A DNA stretch of 64,000 nt, taken from positions 1,674,001-1,738,000 of the forward strand of contig CP087214.1 of assembly GCA_020912385.1 (NCBI GenBank), in the 5' to 3' direction. This document shows positions 11,525-24,197 of this stretch, piece by piece (within the stretch, counting starts at the first letter, position 1; each line of letters starts with the position of its first letter). Source of the DNA: Neofusicoccum parvum. Its lineage: Eukaryota > Ascomycota > Dothideomycetes > Botryosphaeriales > Botryosphaeriaceae. The notes under the pieces are model-generated. The model was not told the DNA's origin. It saw only the letters and a list, made by a program, of their open reading frames with translations, and made no database searches. The position numbers and the translations under genes were made by a program.

Positions 11525-12944
11525 ATGGGCATCAACTGGAGCCGGGAAAGCCTACCGCAGGCCGTTGGTCCTATCATCTCTCCCAACTACGTTCCCGAGG
11601 ACATCACCAAGGGCGACTTCGCCGCAGCAACCGCTGTCTGGGGCCTCACCTTGGTCTGGGGTGGCATCTGCACTTGGCAAAGTTGGGGTCAGACCAAGCA
11701 AGCCCGGAACCCGGTGAGGAGTGTGTACATCTGGCTGGTATGGCTGGAACTCCTCGTGTCGCTCATCATGGGCGCTGAGTGCTGGATCTTCATGTTGCGA
11801 CTGATCCATCCGAGTACGAAACCCCGCTCGCATTCTGTGCCTTCGTTCAATACTAACGGGCATGGCAGGTTTCATGTTCTACTTCACTATTTGTGAGTTC
11901 TTACCGCCTCTGCCGCTCCAGGTTGTCTCAGGAGCAGCAGCTAACTGTCCCAAGTGTTCTGGTGGTGTGTCCAGGTGCAACTGTTGCTCCAGATCATTAT
12001 CAACCGTGTCCGCGTCATTTCCATGAACAAGGCCAAAGCGAGAAACATCATGATTGTCACTGCCGCCATCGTCACAGCCATCAACATCAGTGTCTTCAAC
12101 ATCTGGATTCCCGCTCGTCTGCAGATTTCTGAGAGGTATGTGCACCTTGGCCCTTGACTCCATGAACGATACTGACGGCATGCGTAGATACATCCACATC
12201 AACGAGATCTGGGATCGTGTTGAGAAGGTCATTTATCTCGTCATGGACGCAGCTCTCAACGGTTACTTCATCAAGACGGTGCGCAAGAACCTTGTCGCCA
12301 ACGGTCTGCAGAAGTACAGCTCTCTGCTCAACTTCAACGTGCGCATCATTTTCATTTCGCTGCTCATGGATGTCATGATCATTGCCGCCATGTCGATCCC
12401 CAACTCCTTTGTGTGAGTATCCCAAGTGTCCCTGTTCATGTCTTGGTGCAAAAACTGACAACCCGACAGGTACATCCAGTTCCATCCTCTCGCGTACCTG
12501 GTCAAGCTTAATATCGAGCTGACCATGGCCAACCTTATTCGCAAGATTGCCATCTCGGCGGCCGCCAAGCGCGGCAACGGCGCCAGCGTGCATCACGAAT
12601 TCGTGTACGCCAACAGCAGCAGCAACGGCGGCACGCACACGGCCATGGAGCTCACCAGCAGCCACGGCCGCTCCGATTCGAGGTTCGAGTTCGAAGGCGA
12701 CGGTATCCAGAAGACGCAGGAAGTCACGATCCGCAGCATGCCCAACCCGGACATGAAGGGCGCGTTACAAGATGTGGACCAAATCTCAAACTCCAGCACC
12801 AAGGACGAGAACAGCTCCACCATGGGCCCCTCGGATATGGACGATGAAAGCCACCTGGTGTCGGATCCCTGGGAGAATGGAGCGGGGGCGTACCGGACGA
12901 AGGTCACCACCCTACACCCGCATACCCACAATCATCACCACTAG
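11525..12944 (+). CDS. fungal multi-pass integral membrane protein of unknown function, His-rich C-terminus
   Basis: Exons 11525..11813, 11869..11892, 11955..12135, 12188..12412, 12470..12944; 397 aa. Hydrophobic segments include AAATAVWGLTLVWGGICTW, SVYIWLVWLELLVSLIMGA, FWWCVQVQLLLQIIINRV, IMIVTAAIVTAINISVFNIW and FISLLMDVMIIAAMSIPNSF, so about six to seven transmembrane helices followed by a long cytosolic-type tail rich in Ser, Asn and acidic residues. The conserved stretch PARLQISERYIHINEIWDR links helices. I recognise this as a family widespread in filamentous ascomycetes and usually annotated only as integral membrane protein. All introns are GT-AG, one with a perfect TACTAAC branch site (near 11851). 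The protein ends LHPHTHNHHH, a natural histidine-rich tail. Receptor-like function is possible but not shown. Confidence 0.9.
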
Positions 12945-15900
12945 AGAAGAGAAGAGGTCTGTACGAGAGAAGGCTTCGATTTTATGTTCAGAGATACCAA
13001 AAAGAGGAACGAGGAGAGAAGGTCTGGCGGTCACTTTGTTCACGGCACACGTACGATTGCATGCGGACGGGCGGGCTTTGGAGACATTTTCAAAGGGGCA
13101 ACGGCGCAGTTCTCGGATTGATGATACATGGAAGAGGATTGGTCTTCTTGGATATACCACATGCGGCGGCACGAGTTCTTGGTTTTGTAATTTTCTATTT
13201 CCTTTGTCATGTATACCTCCAGCTACATCTACACCTAGTTAATCTTCAAAAATCGAGAACAAACGAGCTTTACGCCTAGACTACCTCGCCAGACATCCGC
13301 CCACGGCCACCGTCAACGGGCATGAAGCAACCCACTGATCAAACCACCATCGTCTTGCAGGAGAAAGGAGCGAGCATGCACGCACCACCAACAGATGATT
13401 TGCCGCGGCTAATGGAGGCCAGCTACGAACTCATGTGAACTGTGGCACAGAATGAATGTCATGGGAGCGGCGACGGATCGGCAGGGCGGCCGCCAATGCT
13501 TGCTAGGCTCTCGCCGCGCAGCGCAAAAGCACTAAAGGCCATGCACCGAACGCGTTACACAGACAAAGTGTATCTGGCGCAGCGAACCAGGGCCTCCCCT
13601 GCAACGGCCGCCCAGGGCCTCCGCGCGAACACCTCTCCCTCATCTCTCCCCTCCTGCAAGCTCCACGCAGAGCCGCATTCCAGCGCCCCCCATCCAGGCG
13701 CGCGCGCGCCGCCCACCACCACCCGCCGTCCCCTCCAGCCGCGGCCGCCCACGCCTCGACTCTCCGCCCAACCAGCCCCGTCGCCCAGCGCGCGGAAAAA
13801 GGCACGCAGCGCGGCGGCCTGGGGCGAGAGAAGGCCGCGCGCACGGCGTGGACGAACGCCCCTCCGCGCTCCCGCCCTAAGTAAGAGCCTGGGAGCCTGG
13901 AGCCACGGCGGCACCGGCTCCTACCATGGCTCGCCGCGCCGCCCACTCGCGTGCGCCGCCCGGCCCACCTTGCCACGAGGCCGTTCAGCCATTTTTTTCC
14001 CTCTCTTCGCGCCAACTGCGCGCCAAGGCCGGCGCCAGCGCGTGCGTTTGACGCAGTGGCGGCGGCGCGCACGCGTGCGCGAACGGCGGCGCTGCGGAAG
14101 CGCGGAGCGGGCGCGCGAGAATCGGACGAGGGGCGTTCCTCTTTTTTTTTCTCTTGCTTCGATGCTAGCGATGGGCTAGGCAAGTACTAGCTCGCTCGAC
14201 GATCAGCTGATGGGTTGGGGGGTAGGAGCCTGTCGTGTAGCACGCGCTGGCCCCTTCGCGTCGCCGTGTACGAGAAGGGCCTTTGCCCGTTTTGTACGGT
14301 GACCACGGCGTTTGCCCGTCGGGCGTGCAGGGAAACAGGCGCGCAGGACGTGTGCGCAGCTGGGCCTGGGGCCGGGGTATACTCCGTGACGACGAGCTGG
14401 TGCGTGTGGTGGGAAGAGCCGTGCCCAGCTTCGTGTGTGCCAGTGCTGGCGCGCACGTTGCTCTGCGGTGGGTGTGGTCATGGATTCGATCTAATCTGGA
14501 CGGGAAAGGGAACGGTAGCTGTCAAGCAGTGGCCGAGAGCATCATCAGTCCTGGATCCTTGGGCCTGGTCTCCAGATCGTCCGCTTTCGGTACCGACGAC
14601 TCGTTCGGCGGTTCTGGGGCTCTTCTGGAGCACAAGCCCGCACGTCGCCTTTCCTCTGCGGCGCACTGACGATGGTCATCGGAGGGACAGGCAAAAGCAG
14701 GAGCAGAGGCTGAAGATCCCAACACGACGAGAGATAGACGAGGCTGCGCTTGCCGCGATTCAGGGTCTTGCGGATCCAAATCCACCGAGATCGACTCTTT
14801 TGTTGTTTGCGCCGCTCCATTGAGCCATTTGACGGTTTGGCGTTCCACTGTTCAGTCTCCAGTCTCCAGTCCTCTGGTTCCTGACAGGGTCTTCTTTCCA
14901 GAAGCCAGGAGAGGACTGCCGATCAGGTGGGGACGGGAGTGCAAGCTCATGGCATCTCCGGGTCCCATCAGATCTCGCTGTGTACCCGCCTGCCCGCCGG
15001 CCAGTCTGCCATTGGAGCTTCTCGCAGACAGCCAGATGAAAGATCCAGCAATCTCGCCACCGTCAACACTGTCGGATCGACACGACGTCCGCTCGTCCGC
15101 CCTATAATTGGCACACTACGCGAGAGCGAGCGATCGTTGCAAGAATTTCCTGCCTTCTGCGCCTCAGTCCAGCCCCCACTCGGCGCACCTGCACCGCCAT
15201 CGTGACTCGCATGCTACTCAATCTTTTTTCCTGTCCGGCCTCCGAGTCTCCCCGACAAGGGAGTCCCTCGTCGCGTTCATTCGGGGAGATGGCAGCCGTG
15301 ATCCTCCCGTTCGCCCGCGAGTCGTGCGTCCTCCGCCCACGGCTTCCTTGTTTCCTTGTGGCCTGAGGGCCCAGCGGCTAGCTCCTGGCGAAGCTGAAGG
15401 ATTGGCGAGTGGTGGGCAGCAGCAGCGCAAGGCTCGGCGCAGCCTACGCCATCGACCAGCCGCACGCCCGCCCTCCGCGCGGTGCACCGCCATGACAGAG
15501 CACCCGGCGAGCGACACAGAACAGACCACGGCAGGGATAACGATTTCCACGAGTCGCAGAGTCATTAGCGGCGCTGCGGGGACGCGATCAGTAGCCTCCG
15601 TCGGCCATTTTCTCGATGGGGCAATCGTCGACGCCGAGTGGCTGTTGTATTCGCACCGAGAGAGTGGACAGAGTTCGGCGAGCGAATGGTAGACGCCGTT
15701 GCATCCCTTTTGCTGGAACACGTTCTTTGTTCCTGCTTGCTTTTTCTGGCTGCAAAAGCTTGTGCTGTTCAGCCTCGCAGATCACCGCCCGCGAGTCAGA
15801 ACGCAGATGCGCGCGGATACGAGTGCCGCAGGGCGAGAGAGGCGTCGGGTATTCAATACCGAGATTCGATAGCGCTGTCTCATGGAGAGCAGCAGCCAGA

Positions 15901-18900
15901 GGTCTAGAAAACCGGCGGCGGTCGAGTCGTGACTCGGGCGCCAGCATCGCGTGTCGAGGCTCGCGCGCATTGATGTGGGGATGCACATCGCCCCTTGGAT
16001 CTCGGCGATGTGTGGCGATCCTTCTCCGATCATGGACAGGGGCTTTATCTCGATGCTCGCTCGTTCGTTACCGCGCGTCAAACACGCATGTCGTGCAGCA
16101 GATGATGCGCGCCAATTTGGAAGAGCCGTCTTGTAACAACACGATCTGCGGCTGCATCCCTCCACCTGCGTCTGCATCTCCACAACGGCCCACATGCGTG
16201 AAAACGTCGGGTAGCAGCAGTGTCGTCGCACATCCAGCCTGTCTCGTCAGCTCTCGGCATCCCATCTCCTCGCCGCAGATCACATAAGCACCAAGTTCCC
16301 CTTCTCGTACCCTGACTATATATGCATGTTGTCCAGCATGAACCTAGATAAGAGTCCAACGGCGATCACCCTCAAAGGGTCAAAGCTCGACCATCCAGCC
16401 ATCCAGGCTTCCACCAGCAAGAAACAACCTGCAGGAAGTCATCCCATTGGCCAGCGTGCAGATAATAGCAACCATGGCTGGTCCACCCGACCGTCTTACC
16501 GCAAGAGGCATGCCGTCCGAGCGGCAGAGAGCAGACGGTCGGCAACTGCGCACTAAGCAAACCCGTTCGGCGCGCTCGCCTTCTCAAACAGACTAACATC
16601 ACACCTCCAGTCCCAAACGGGAAAGGAACGGGTGCTCTAATGCACACCGTGAGGCAATCTCAAAGCAAGAAAGGCTGCGTGGAGCACGTGGAAGCTGGCT
16701 CTTCCCACACGCACTCACCTGCCACCAAGCCACCGCCCGCCGCCCCTTTCGCCCAACGTCTTCCGCGGCGCCAGCGCTACCGCGTGTATGCTGAGGAGCC
16801 AGCGGGAAGGCCTCGGACTTGACCGAGCCGCAGAGAAAAAGCAAAAACAGGGCTGGCGCCCCTGCATGGACGACTCCAGACTACTATTAAGCTCGCGCTA
16901 CTGGGCGTCCGGCTTTCGAGCAGCCATGTAGGTTAAGATTGTGACGACCTGCTGCATGCCAGCAAGCAGTAGAGTAAGACGTAGGCCCTCCAAACAGGTA
17001 GATTGCACGAAACCGCAGTCTCGACCACCAACCGAACCCGAGATCCCCATGTCCGGTTTGACTCGCACACGTGAACACGTCGTCACTTTCAGCTCTCCAC
17101 ACACACGCTCACACATGCGCGCGCATACCGCGCCACCAGGGAGCACATCTCCATCTGATTCTGGCATATCCACCGGCGCCCCTCACTCTCGCGGAACATG
17201 CCTTCACACGAACGTGGAGATAAGCGGAGCTTTGCCTTCTCCCTTTGCGGCACCAACCCCCCTCCCTCCTCCGCAGATTACCAACTCCCCATGCTCGTAG
17301 ACCACATGTCACAGCTGAAGCGCCATCACCTACTCAGTTAGCGACCCACAGCCCACCGTCGCTTCACCTTCGTCAACACCCGGGGAAGCGGGAAAGCAGA
17401 ACGAGTACGGAGGACCAGGGGCACTGGGACGGGGATGATTGGCAAAGTCGCGACGGTGGACACCGCCCTTTCCCACGGCCCCATCATCACCTCCTCCGCA
17501 ACCGACGCTCACCGTCACCTCATCTCTCCCTTCCTCTCCCACACTCCACCGGGGAAACGGGGATACAAGACAGTAAACGCGGAGAAACGGAGATGACCCG
17601 GAGGGGGCAAAAGGGTTGGGTACGAAGCAAAGCCGGCAGGCACATCGCCCGCCCAACCTCCCCCGTTGCAGTCGCCTGGAAGCGAGCTCCCCACAACGGG
17701 CAGTGACGTGCTCATCGTTACACGTCCGCATGTACTCTACCTTCTTGTCTCGCATCGGCCGGTTTCACGATCGGTGCCGAGACCGTCGGGCACCGATTGA
17801 CCGGTTGGCTGGCTGGCTGACTGACTGATTGACTGATCGATTGATGCCACACACCCCCTCCCCCCCGCCATCGCAGGAGAAAAGCACGCACGACGATCAC
17901 CACCCGCCCGTAGGCGAAGCGGGAGACCGGATTTCCACTGTTCGGAGACGGTGTTGAGACGGCGGTGGCGCGGGTGTGCGTGCGTGCAACCGCGGGCTGT
18001 GCTCCCGGCGCAGGACGCAGCCCAGCCGTGACGCGAGAGAAAAGTGGAGCGGCGAGTGGGTGGTGGGTCCGTCGTCTTCGTTGCCGGCCGTTCCCATCGC
18101 CGTCGCCTTGGAGCGCCTGTCAGCCGTTCGAGACCCTTCCTCTTTCGTGTCACGAATGCCCGCTGCGAAAGGTCGGGAGGTCGAAGTGCCATGTGCGCGA
18201 GGAGTCGGAGCGTGCTGAACGCATTCGAACGCAGACCGGCGGCGTGCGGTTGCCCAAGTCTTATCAGGACAGCCACTCCAGCTCCAGACGTGCGTGGACT
18301 ATGCTTCTGCATCCTCAAAGCACTCGGTCACATCACCAAGAGACGCACAACCCCATGTTGGTGAGTATGATTTTCTACTTTATGTTTCCCCTTGGCCCAC
18401 ACCATCCCATGCCGCCCACCCGCCACCCTCGACACAGACTACTTACTATGTTGCCGAGGAAAAAGATTCAGTGAGTACGAGATCCAGTAACTAACAACAA
18501 TTCAGATCTCTCCAGAGCTTCTGACATGCAGAAGCTGAGTGGTAGGAAAACAATAAAACAACCCTTCACTCCCCCAGCCCGTCCAACCCGGCGGTTTCCC
18601 GAACCCTGATGAAAAACCCGCGTCTATGCAGAGAACGCCTTAAAGAGAACAATGTTGTTATGAGTTACTGTGATGTGCGGGATGCGAAAAAGAAAAGTGA
18701 TGAGCTGGGGCTGGGGGCAGAAAATGGGTCTCTCTCTGTGAGTGCTGTGCGGTATGTGTGGTATTCGATGCATCAAAACATTCAACCAATAAAAGAAACG
18801 TCTCGACATACTCCAAAGGGTAGGGCATCAATGCAAAAATAAAGCGGAGAAGAGGTTAAGGCCAGGTGAGAGTGGAGTAGAGAAGGCTAATGCTTGAGAC

Positions 18901-18916
18901 CAAGAAGAAGCAACAT
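12945..18916. other. long gene-poor region
   Basis: About 6 kb without a supportable gene. 12945-13280 is probably the 3' UTR of the membrane protein. 13450-14180 and 14200-15200 are GC-rich with overlapping two-strand ORFs and no domain. 17805-17845 holds a cryptic tetranucleotide repeat. 18500-18916 is AT-richer and probably contains the 3' UTR of the minus-strand BCAS3-like gene. Confidence 0.5.
17805..17845. repeat. imperfect tetranucleotide repeat (GGCT / GACT / GATT / GATC units)
   Basis: A run of four-base units differing by single substitutions can be read directly. Noncoding context; no function inferred. Confidence 0.6.
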
Positions 18917-21900
18917 CTACACTCTGTCGCCGGCGAAATCCCAGACTTCGCAGTCATCCTCGAAGAAGCCTTCCTCGGCTTCGGCACCCTCGTCCATGTC
19001 CTTCCGCTTGATGCGCCGGCGCCTCGTCGTGACAACGACCTGCTCGACTTCCTCGTCACCTTCACGCAGGGCGAAGTCACTCACCATGCCGGCGGCACCA
19101 CCGGGGCCCGGGCCATTGCCGTTGATATCGAGGCCAAGGAGGTCGTCAGAGAGAGGATCGTCGTCATATGCATGCGAAGACGGGAGAGTCACTTTGGCAG
19201 ACGGGATATCAGCGCCAAAGGCCCAGGCGCCGTTGTCCTCGACGTGGTGCATTTCCTGAGCAGCGGTGAGATCATCCTGCTCAGGTCCGTATTCATCATG
19301 GCCTTGCTGAGCCATATCATTGACGAACAAGTCGATGCGGCGGTCGGTGTGGAACGGCTGGTACGGCGTGTTGGTCTCGATCTCTGCCGTCGCCAGTGGA
19401 TGAGCCATCATGCCCTTGGTCTTATCACGACCAACCGCGGGCGCCTTTGGCGTCCAGTACGAATCCCCGGACTTTCCTGTTCCAGGAAGCGGTGCTGGCT
19501 CTTCGCCGGGCTTCGAAGTAAGGTATGCAAGAGTGGCAGGAGCAATCGGAGTATCTCTGATAGGGTTGAGGCTGTATTCGACGAGCTTCTGCTTCGTGAT
19601 ACGGGTCTGAGGCCTGCCATTCTTGCTGCGAACTTCCCTGAAGTTGACTTTGTGGATGCTCAAGACACCTCCAGAAACAAGGGCGATGCGGGGATCCCGA
19701 TGCTTCGGGTTGACAAGCCAGGAAACAGACGAAGGGTTCACACCGTTGATCAGCGCAGGCAGGTGAAGCTTGTTATCGCCGGCATGCTTCAGGTTGCTGG
19801 CAGCACCGCCAATCGACTTGCCCAAGCCAGCAGCAACAGCCTTGCCGCCCTTAGCACCTGCGGCAGGTGTCATAGTCAGACCGCTCAGGCTGAATCCGGA
19901 TCCAACGCTACCACCGCGGTTGCGGACTGAGTTGAAGAAGGGCTTGGCTTTGCCGGTGATATTCTGTGCAGCAGAGCCAATAATCCCACTTCCCTTCGCA
20001 GGGGGTTCTTCAGGGACATCCTTGCTCTTCGTCTGCTCATTCGCCTTACGAGCGCGCCTCGGCGGTGGCCACTGGAATGCAGATGCGGGCATTGGATACA
20101 TGTGTACGGTTCCTTTGTCCGTGAGGATTGCAAGTCTGCGTGCGCTGGGTGCTGACCATGCCACGTCGACGATATTTGCAACAGTCATCCGCGTAAATTT
20201 CGCCACCTGCCGGACATGGGCATGTGAGGACCTGTTTCCGCGGCTGCCACGGGAGCTGGTGTGATTCATGCAGTTGAGGTCCCAGACGAACTGATTGTCG
20301 CCCTTCTTGCTAAACGTCATCAACATCAGTCCGCTAGGGGATAATGACAGGAAGCTGCATCCCATCGGTGCCGTGAAAGTGGTGAGCGGCTGAGGAGCGC
20401 TTCTGGTTCTCGTCGAATCCACATCAGACATTCTCTGCAGGTCAAATATTGAGACCAAAGCCGGCTCATTGATGGCTTGAGGCGAGCTTTGGTTATGGCC
20501 ATGAGTGGGAGGAAAGTAGGCCTGGCCTTGATTGTCCATCGCTAAGGCTCCATTTGGAGGCTGCTCACCCGCAGGCTTGTTGCTCCAATAGCTCTTCCAT
20601 GCCTGCATTCCAGTGCTGGCAGCCCATTGCATGCCCTTCATGGCCTGCTGAGCTACTTCCCGCGAAGCGTTCTTCAAGAAACTATCCTCTGGGGCGTCAA
20701 CTTGACAGTTTGCCGAGGGCGGCGGAGGAGGAGCATGAGTGCTCATTCCAGGCGGTCTGGGATATGATGGTGACAGTAGAGTTGCACCGTTGAGAGAATA
20801 CAAGGAAGATGATCCCGGTGGCACCACCGCGATCCAGCGCTCACTGAGGGAGAAAAGTGGATTCCCAAATGAGGTAATGTTCTCTCCTTCGAGGCTGTTC
20901 AACTCTGTCGAGCTCGCAGAACTAGGAGTCGGGGTATGCTCGCGGACTTGAACCGTGGTCCAAACCTTGCCGATGCACCTGAAGGTTTCCGGGTGGACAT
21001 CATCTTGCTTCGGGGCGAAGACGAAGACCTCGCCACTGCATCCGGACGCAACAACCACGAATTTTCCTTTGGCGTCGATCCGTAGATCACCGACCGGGGC
21101 CGGTGGTTGGAACATCGGGCTATCCAGAGGAGTTGTGACGGGCACAGCCGGGGCCTTGTACAACGTTGCGACATGCGTGCCTTTCTTCAGGGACCATATT
21201 TCAACAGTTGTCTGATAGTGGGTCACGTCGCTTAGGTTGGTATCGCCCAGAGCGGAGGCAGGGCGAGTGGGTGGACTCGATGAACCTGCGTTCTCATCGG
21301 TGCAGGCGCCGGAGGAAGAGCCACTTGAGTGGCGATCTTTCACACCATCCAATAGCGGTCCGTGAATGACTAGAGCAACAAGTGGGCGGTCGTCTGCACA
21401 AGGGTCTGGTCCGCCGGACCATTGGACTATCTTCGCACCAATAACAGCACCCCGTAGGCCCTCGACTCTACCCAGCACATTCATGTGATGTGCTCTTACA
21501 TCAAGGACGTCAAGACCTCCCTCATAACCCACCAGGAGTGCATTCTGTCCCACGCGTGATGAAGGCTTGTCACCAGCCGTGTCAAGAGTGTCGAAACCGC
21601 AGAAGTAGCCGTTGGCTCCGGGTACCAACTCTCCCTGCGGTGGGTCCAGACCAAAGTCGACGTCAGGTAGGCCGTAGAAGTGGGACTGGGGCTGGTGTGG
21701 AAGCGGCGGTTGCTGCGAATACTGCGAGAACATGGACGAGCGGCGGTCCCGCGGCGGCGACTGATGGGGAGAGGCCTGAAGCCTCCCCCCAAAGCTGGGG
21801 TAGTGGTTCGGATGGCTCATCGGCCGCCCACCTATGGTCGGCGGCGAGTTGGAGACGCCGAAGTTCTGGCCGGGAGAGCCGCTCACGCTCCTCCCATTGG

Positions 21901-22509
21901 GTGGGGGTTGTCCGGCGAAGAAGGGCAACGACTTTGTCCACTCGCTAGTGTAATGCGCGGCAGTACTCGTGGTGGTGCCGAAGGCGGTGATGAGCGGTGA
22001 GGTAGCAGGGTTCGGGGAGGCTTGATATCGCGCGGTGGACGTTGGGGACTTTGCTCTGTAGGAAAACACGTCAATACAGAGGCTAGACTGGGGGAGGAGG
22101 CTGAAGCGGAGCTGCAGGCGAGCGGGTCGCGGGCGGTGAAGTGCCAGCGTTATCGACCACGTTCGCGCAGGCTCTCGCAGGGTCCACGGCACTGCTGGCC
22201 CGGCGTGGACAACGCCTCAGGGTCAACAGCTTCTCGCCGTTTGCCGACCAGCTGCTGGGCCTGCTGCATCGCCGCACCTGCCGCCACGCTCCTCCCTGTG
22301 TAGGTGACTCACATCTCTCGGGGGAATATCCGCGTAACGCGCTCCCCATAGCGGTCTCTTCTTCCAAATTCATATCGCGAAATGTTCCGCCCACGCGTCT
22401 GCACGTTGTCGACGCCTCGCGACCGGTTGCGGTGGTGCTGCTGGTACAGGTAGCCGATGCCGGGTTGGGGGTTCGTGAGGGCTGCCGCGTTATCGGGCGA
22501 TGAGGGCAT
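18917..22509 (-). CDS. BCAS3-like WD40-repeat protein
   Basis: Large cytosolic beta-propeller protein; animal BCAS3 acts with PHAF1 at the phagophore in autophagy. Model: exon 1 22313..22509, exon 2 18917..22055; 1111 aa. The start ATG gives MPSSPDNAAALTNPQPG; the same frame runs further upstream only from non-ATG codons. The intron 22056..22312 has donor GTGAGT and acceptor CTACAG, phase 2. The N-terminal ~200 residues are Pro/Ser/Gln-rich. The propeller follows, with segments such as NALLVGYEGGLDVLDVRA, ATLYKAPAVPVTTPLDSPMF and GDLRIDAKGKFVVVASGCSG. The BCAS3 C-terminal-type module follows: GCSFLSLSPSGLMLMTFSKK and VDVAWSAPSARRLAILTDKG. The extreme C-terminus has a basic stretch TTRRRRIKRKDMD then an acidic tail. 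Family assignment is by recognition and moderately sure. Confidence 0.8.
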
Positions 22510-24197
22510 GAAATGAGCTGCGGCGGTTGCGGGAGAGAGGGCGGGTGCGCGAGCGCGGCGTTCGGAGTGGTCGTGGAGAGCGAGCGGTGTTGTCCGACTG
22601 CTCGCTGTGTGTTGGTATACAGGAGCTTGGACGCGGCGGTTGCGTGGCGGGGAGACGTCACCGGCGGTGCCTGAGACAATGGACGACTGCGGCGTGTCAC
22701 TCGGCGGCAATCACGCCCTGTGGTCGGTTTGCGCGTGCCGAAGCTGCTTGCGGGACGAAGGAATGGCTGTCTCTCGCCGCGTCTCACTTGTAGCCGGTTG
22801 CGGTGCACCGTAGGCTCGCAGAGTCACGGAGATGCGGGCGGCAATGCTGGGGGCCGGGGAATTCCGAGTGCGATTCGGCCGGCTATGCGTGGGCAGGAGC
22901 GGTCATGAAGCACGCAGACAGGCCGCGGAGCTTCAGGCGAGGTGTAGCTGGGAGCGGAGAGCGTTGGGAGCGGGGCAGGCAAGTTGTTGAGGCAGTACCT
23001 CTGGAGAGTCGAGCTGCGCTGATACGGGGAGTATCTGCAGCTGCAGGCGGGCGGCGGGAGGGGGGCATCAGCGCTGCATGGCCCCGCGCCCGCCGGTCTA
23101 GGTCCCACCTTAGCCGCTGCACGTGCCGGCCTTTATCTTCGTCATTTCCAAGCACCCTCCGCCCTCTCGCGGCGCGCCGAAGCATCACGCCCGCCCACTC
23201 CTTCGCCGGGCGCCTGTCACGAGGCCTGCTTCGCCCTGCCACGCCACTCACCGCCCGCCAGCGCCACACTGCCCGCGCTGCGACGGCCGCTCCAAGCCGC
23301 GCAGGATGACCCCTGGGCATGCCTCGCCCTGCGCCGGCTGACTGCGACGTCAGTAAGGAGCCGCTGATCGAGTGACGGCTCCGTTCACGGGACGAACACT
23401 CCACGCTCTTCCGACGCCCTTCCATAATATGAGCCTGTCTTGCTGCTCAGACGGTGCCGATCGCCCGCAAATATTGCCTCAGTGCGCCCCAAGCCAATCA
23501 TGCGCCGCCTCCAGAGTGCCCATTTCCCCTTTTGTCGCCGTGTCCATCGCAGCAGTCGATTAATATACATCCGTCCGTTTCGCGCCTGTCGGACGAAGCT
23601 CCTTCTGCGCGTCGAGGTGCGACGGGAGCATGTCTGCCACCGTTCTACCCGCTTGCACTTCATGCATGCAAGCTTCGGCAGCCCGCCGAACTGGACACCG
23701 CAGCAGCCCGCTTCCCCTCACGCCTCCACTCGGTTTGTGTCGTCATCCGCGCTTCCGTCCTCCACCTGGGACTGGCAATCTCCCGTATCCGGGGTAAGAC
23801 GATCAGATCACCGCATGTCCAGTGGTCTTCTGGAAACACAATTAGCGTACCCTTCGCCTCAGTGTCAAGGGGCTCTCTTAGTTTCATACGGCCCCATCCA
23901 TTGCACATCAAAGCCGCGCATAGCCGTCCAGGCAGAAGCCATACTGACCAATCAACTAATTGCATGCCCGGTGCTGTCCGTCTCGAAAATCGCTACTATA
24001 CTTGGGAGTCTTTGATCCCAACCATGCGCTTCCCCCGATCGGCTATCAAAACACAAGCCAAGATGTAAGTCTCGCTGAGAGCACGCCATAGAAAGATGCC
24101 TCCCCGCAACAGTCCAATAGAATCCGAGTAGCCGTCTTGAAATACATCCATCTTTCTTGCCATCCAGATGCTTTTTCCTCGCACCCAAGAGTGCCGC
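22510..24197. other. intergenic
   Basis: 1.7 kb upstream of the BCAS3-like gene and downstream of the next minus-strand gene. It should hold the former's promoter and 5' UTR (GC-rich, to about 23400) and the latter's 3' UTR. Overlapping two-strand ORFs at 22500-24070 show no recognisable protein. Confidence 0.5.

Noticed and set aside
13442..14183. ORFs of 226-245 aa on opposite strands
   Set aside because: Mutually overlapping, compositionally biased by GC, no recognisable motif or splice-supported extension.
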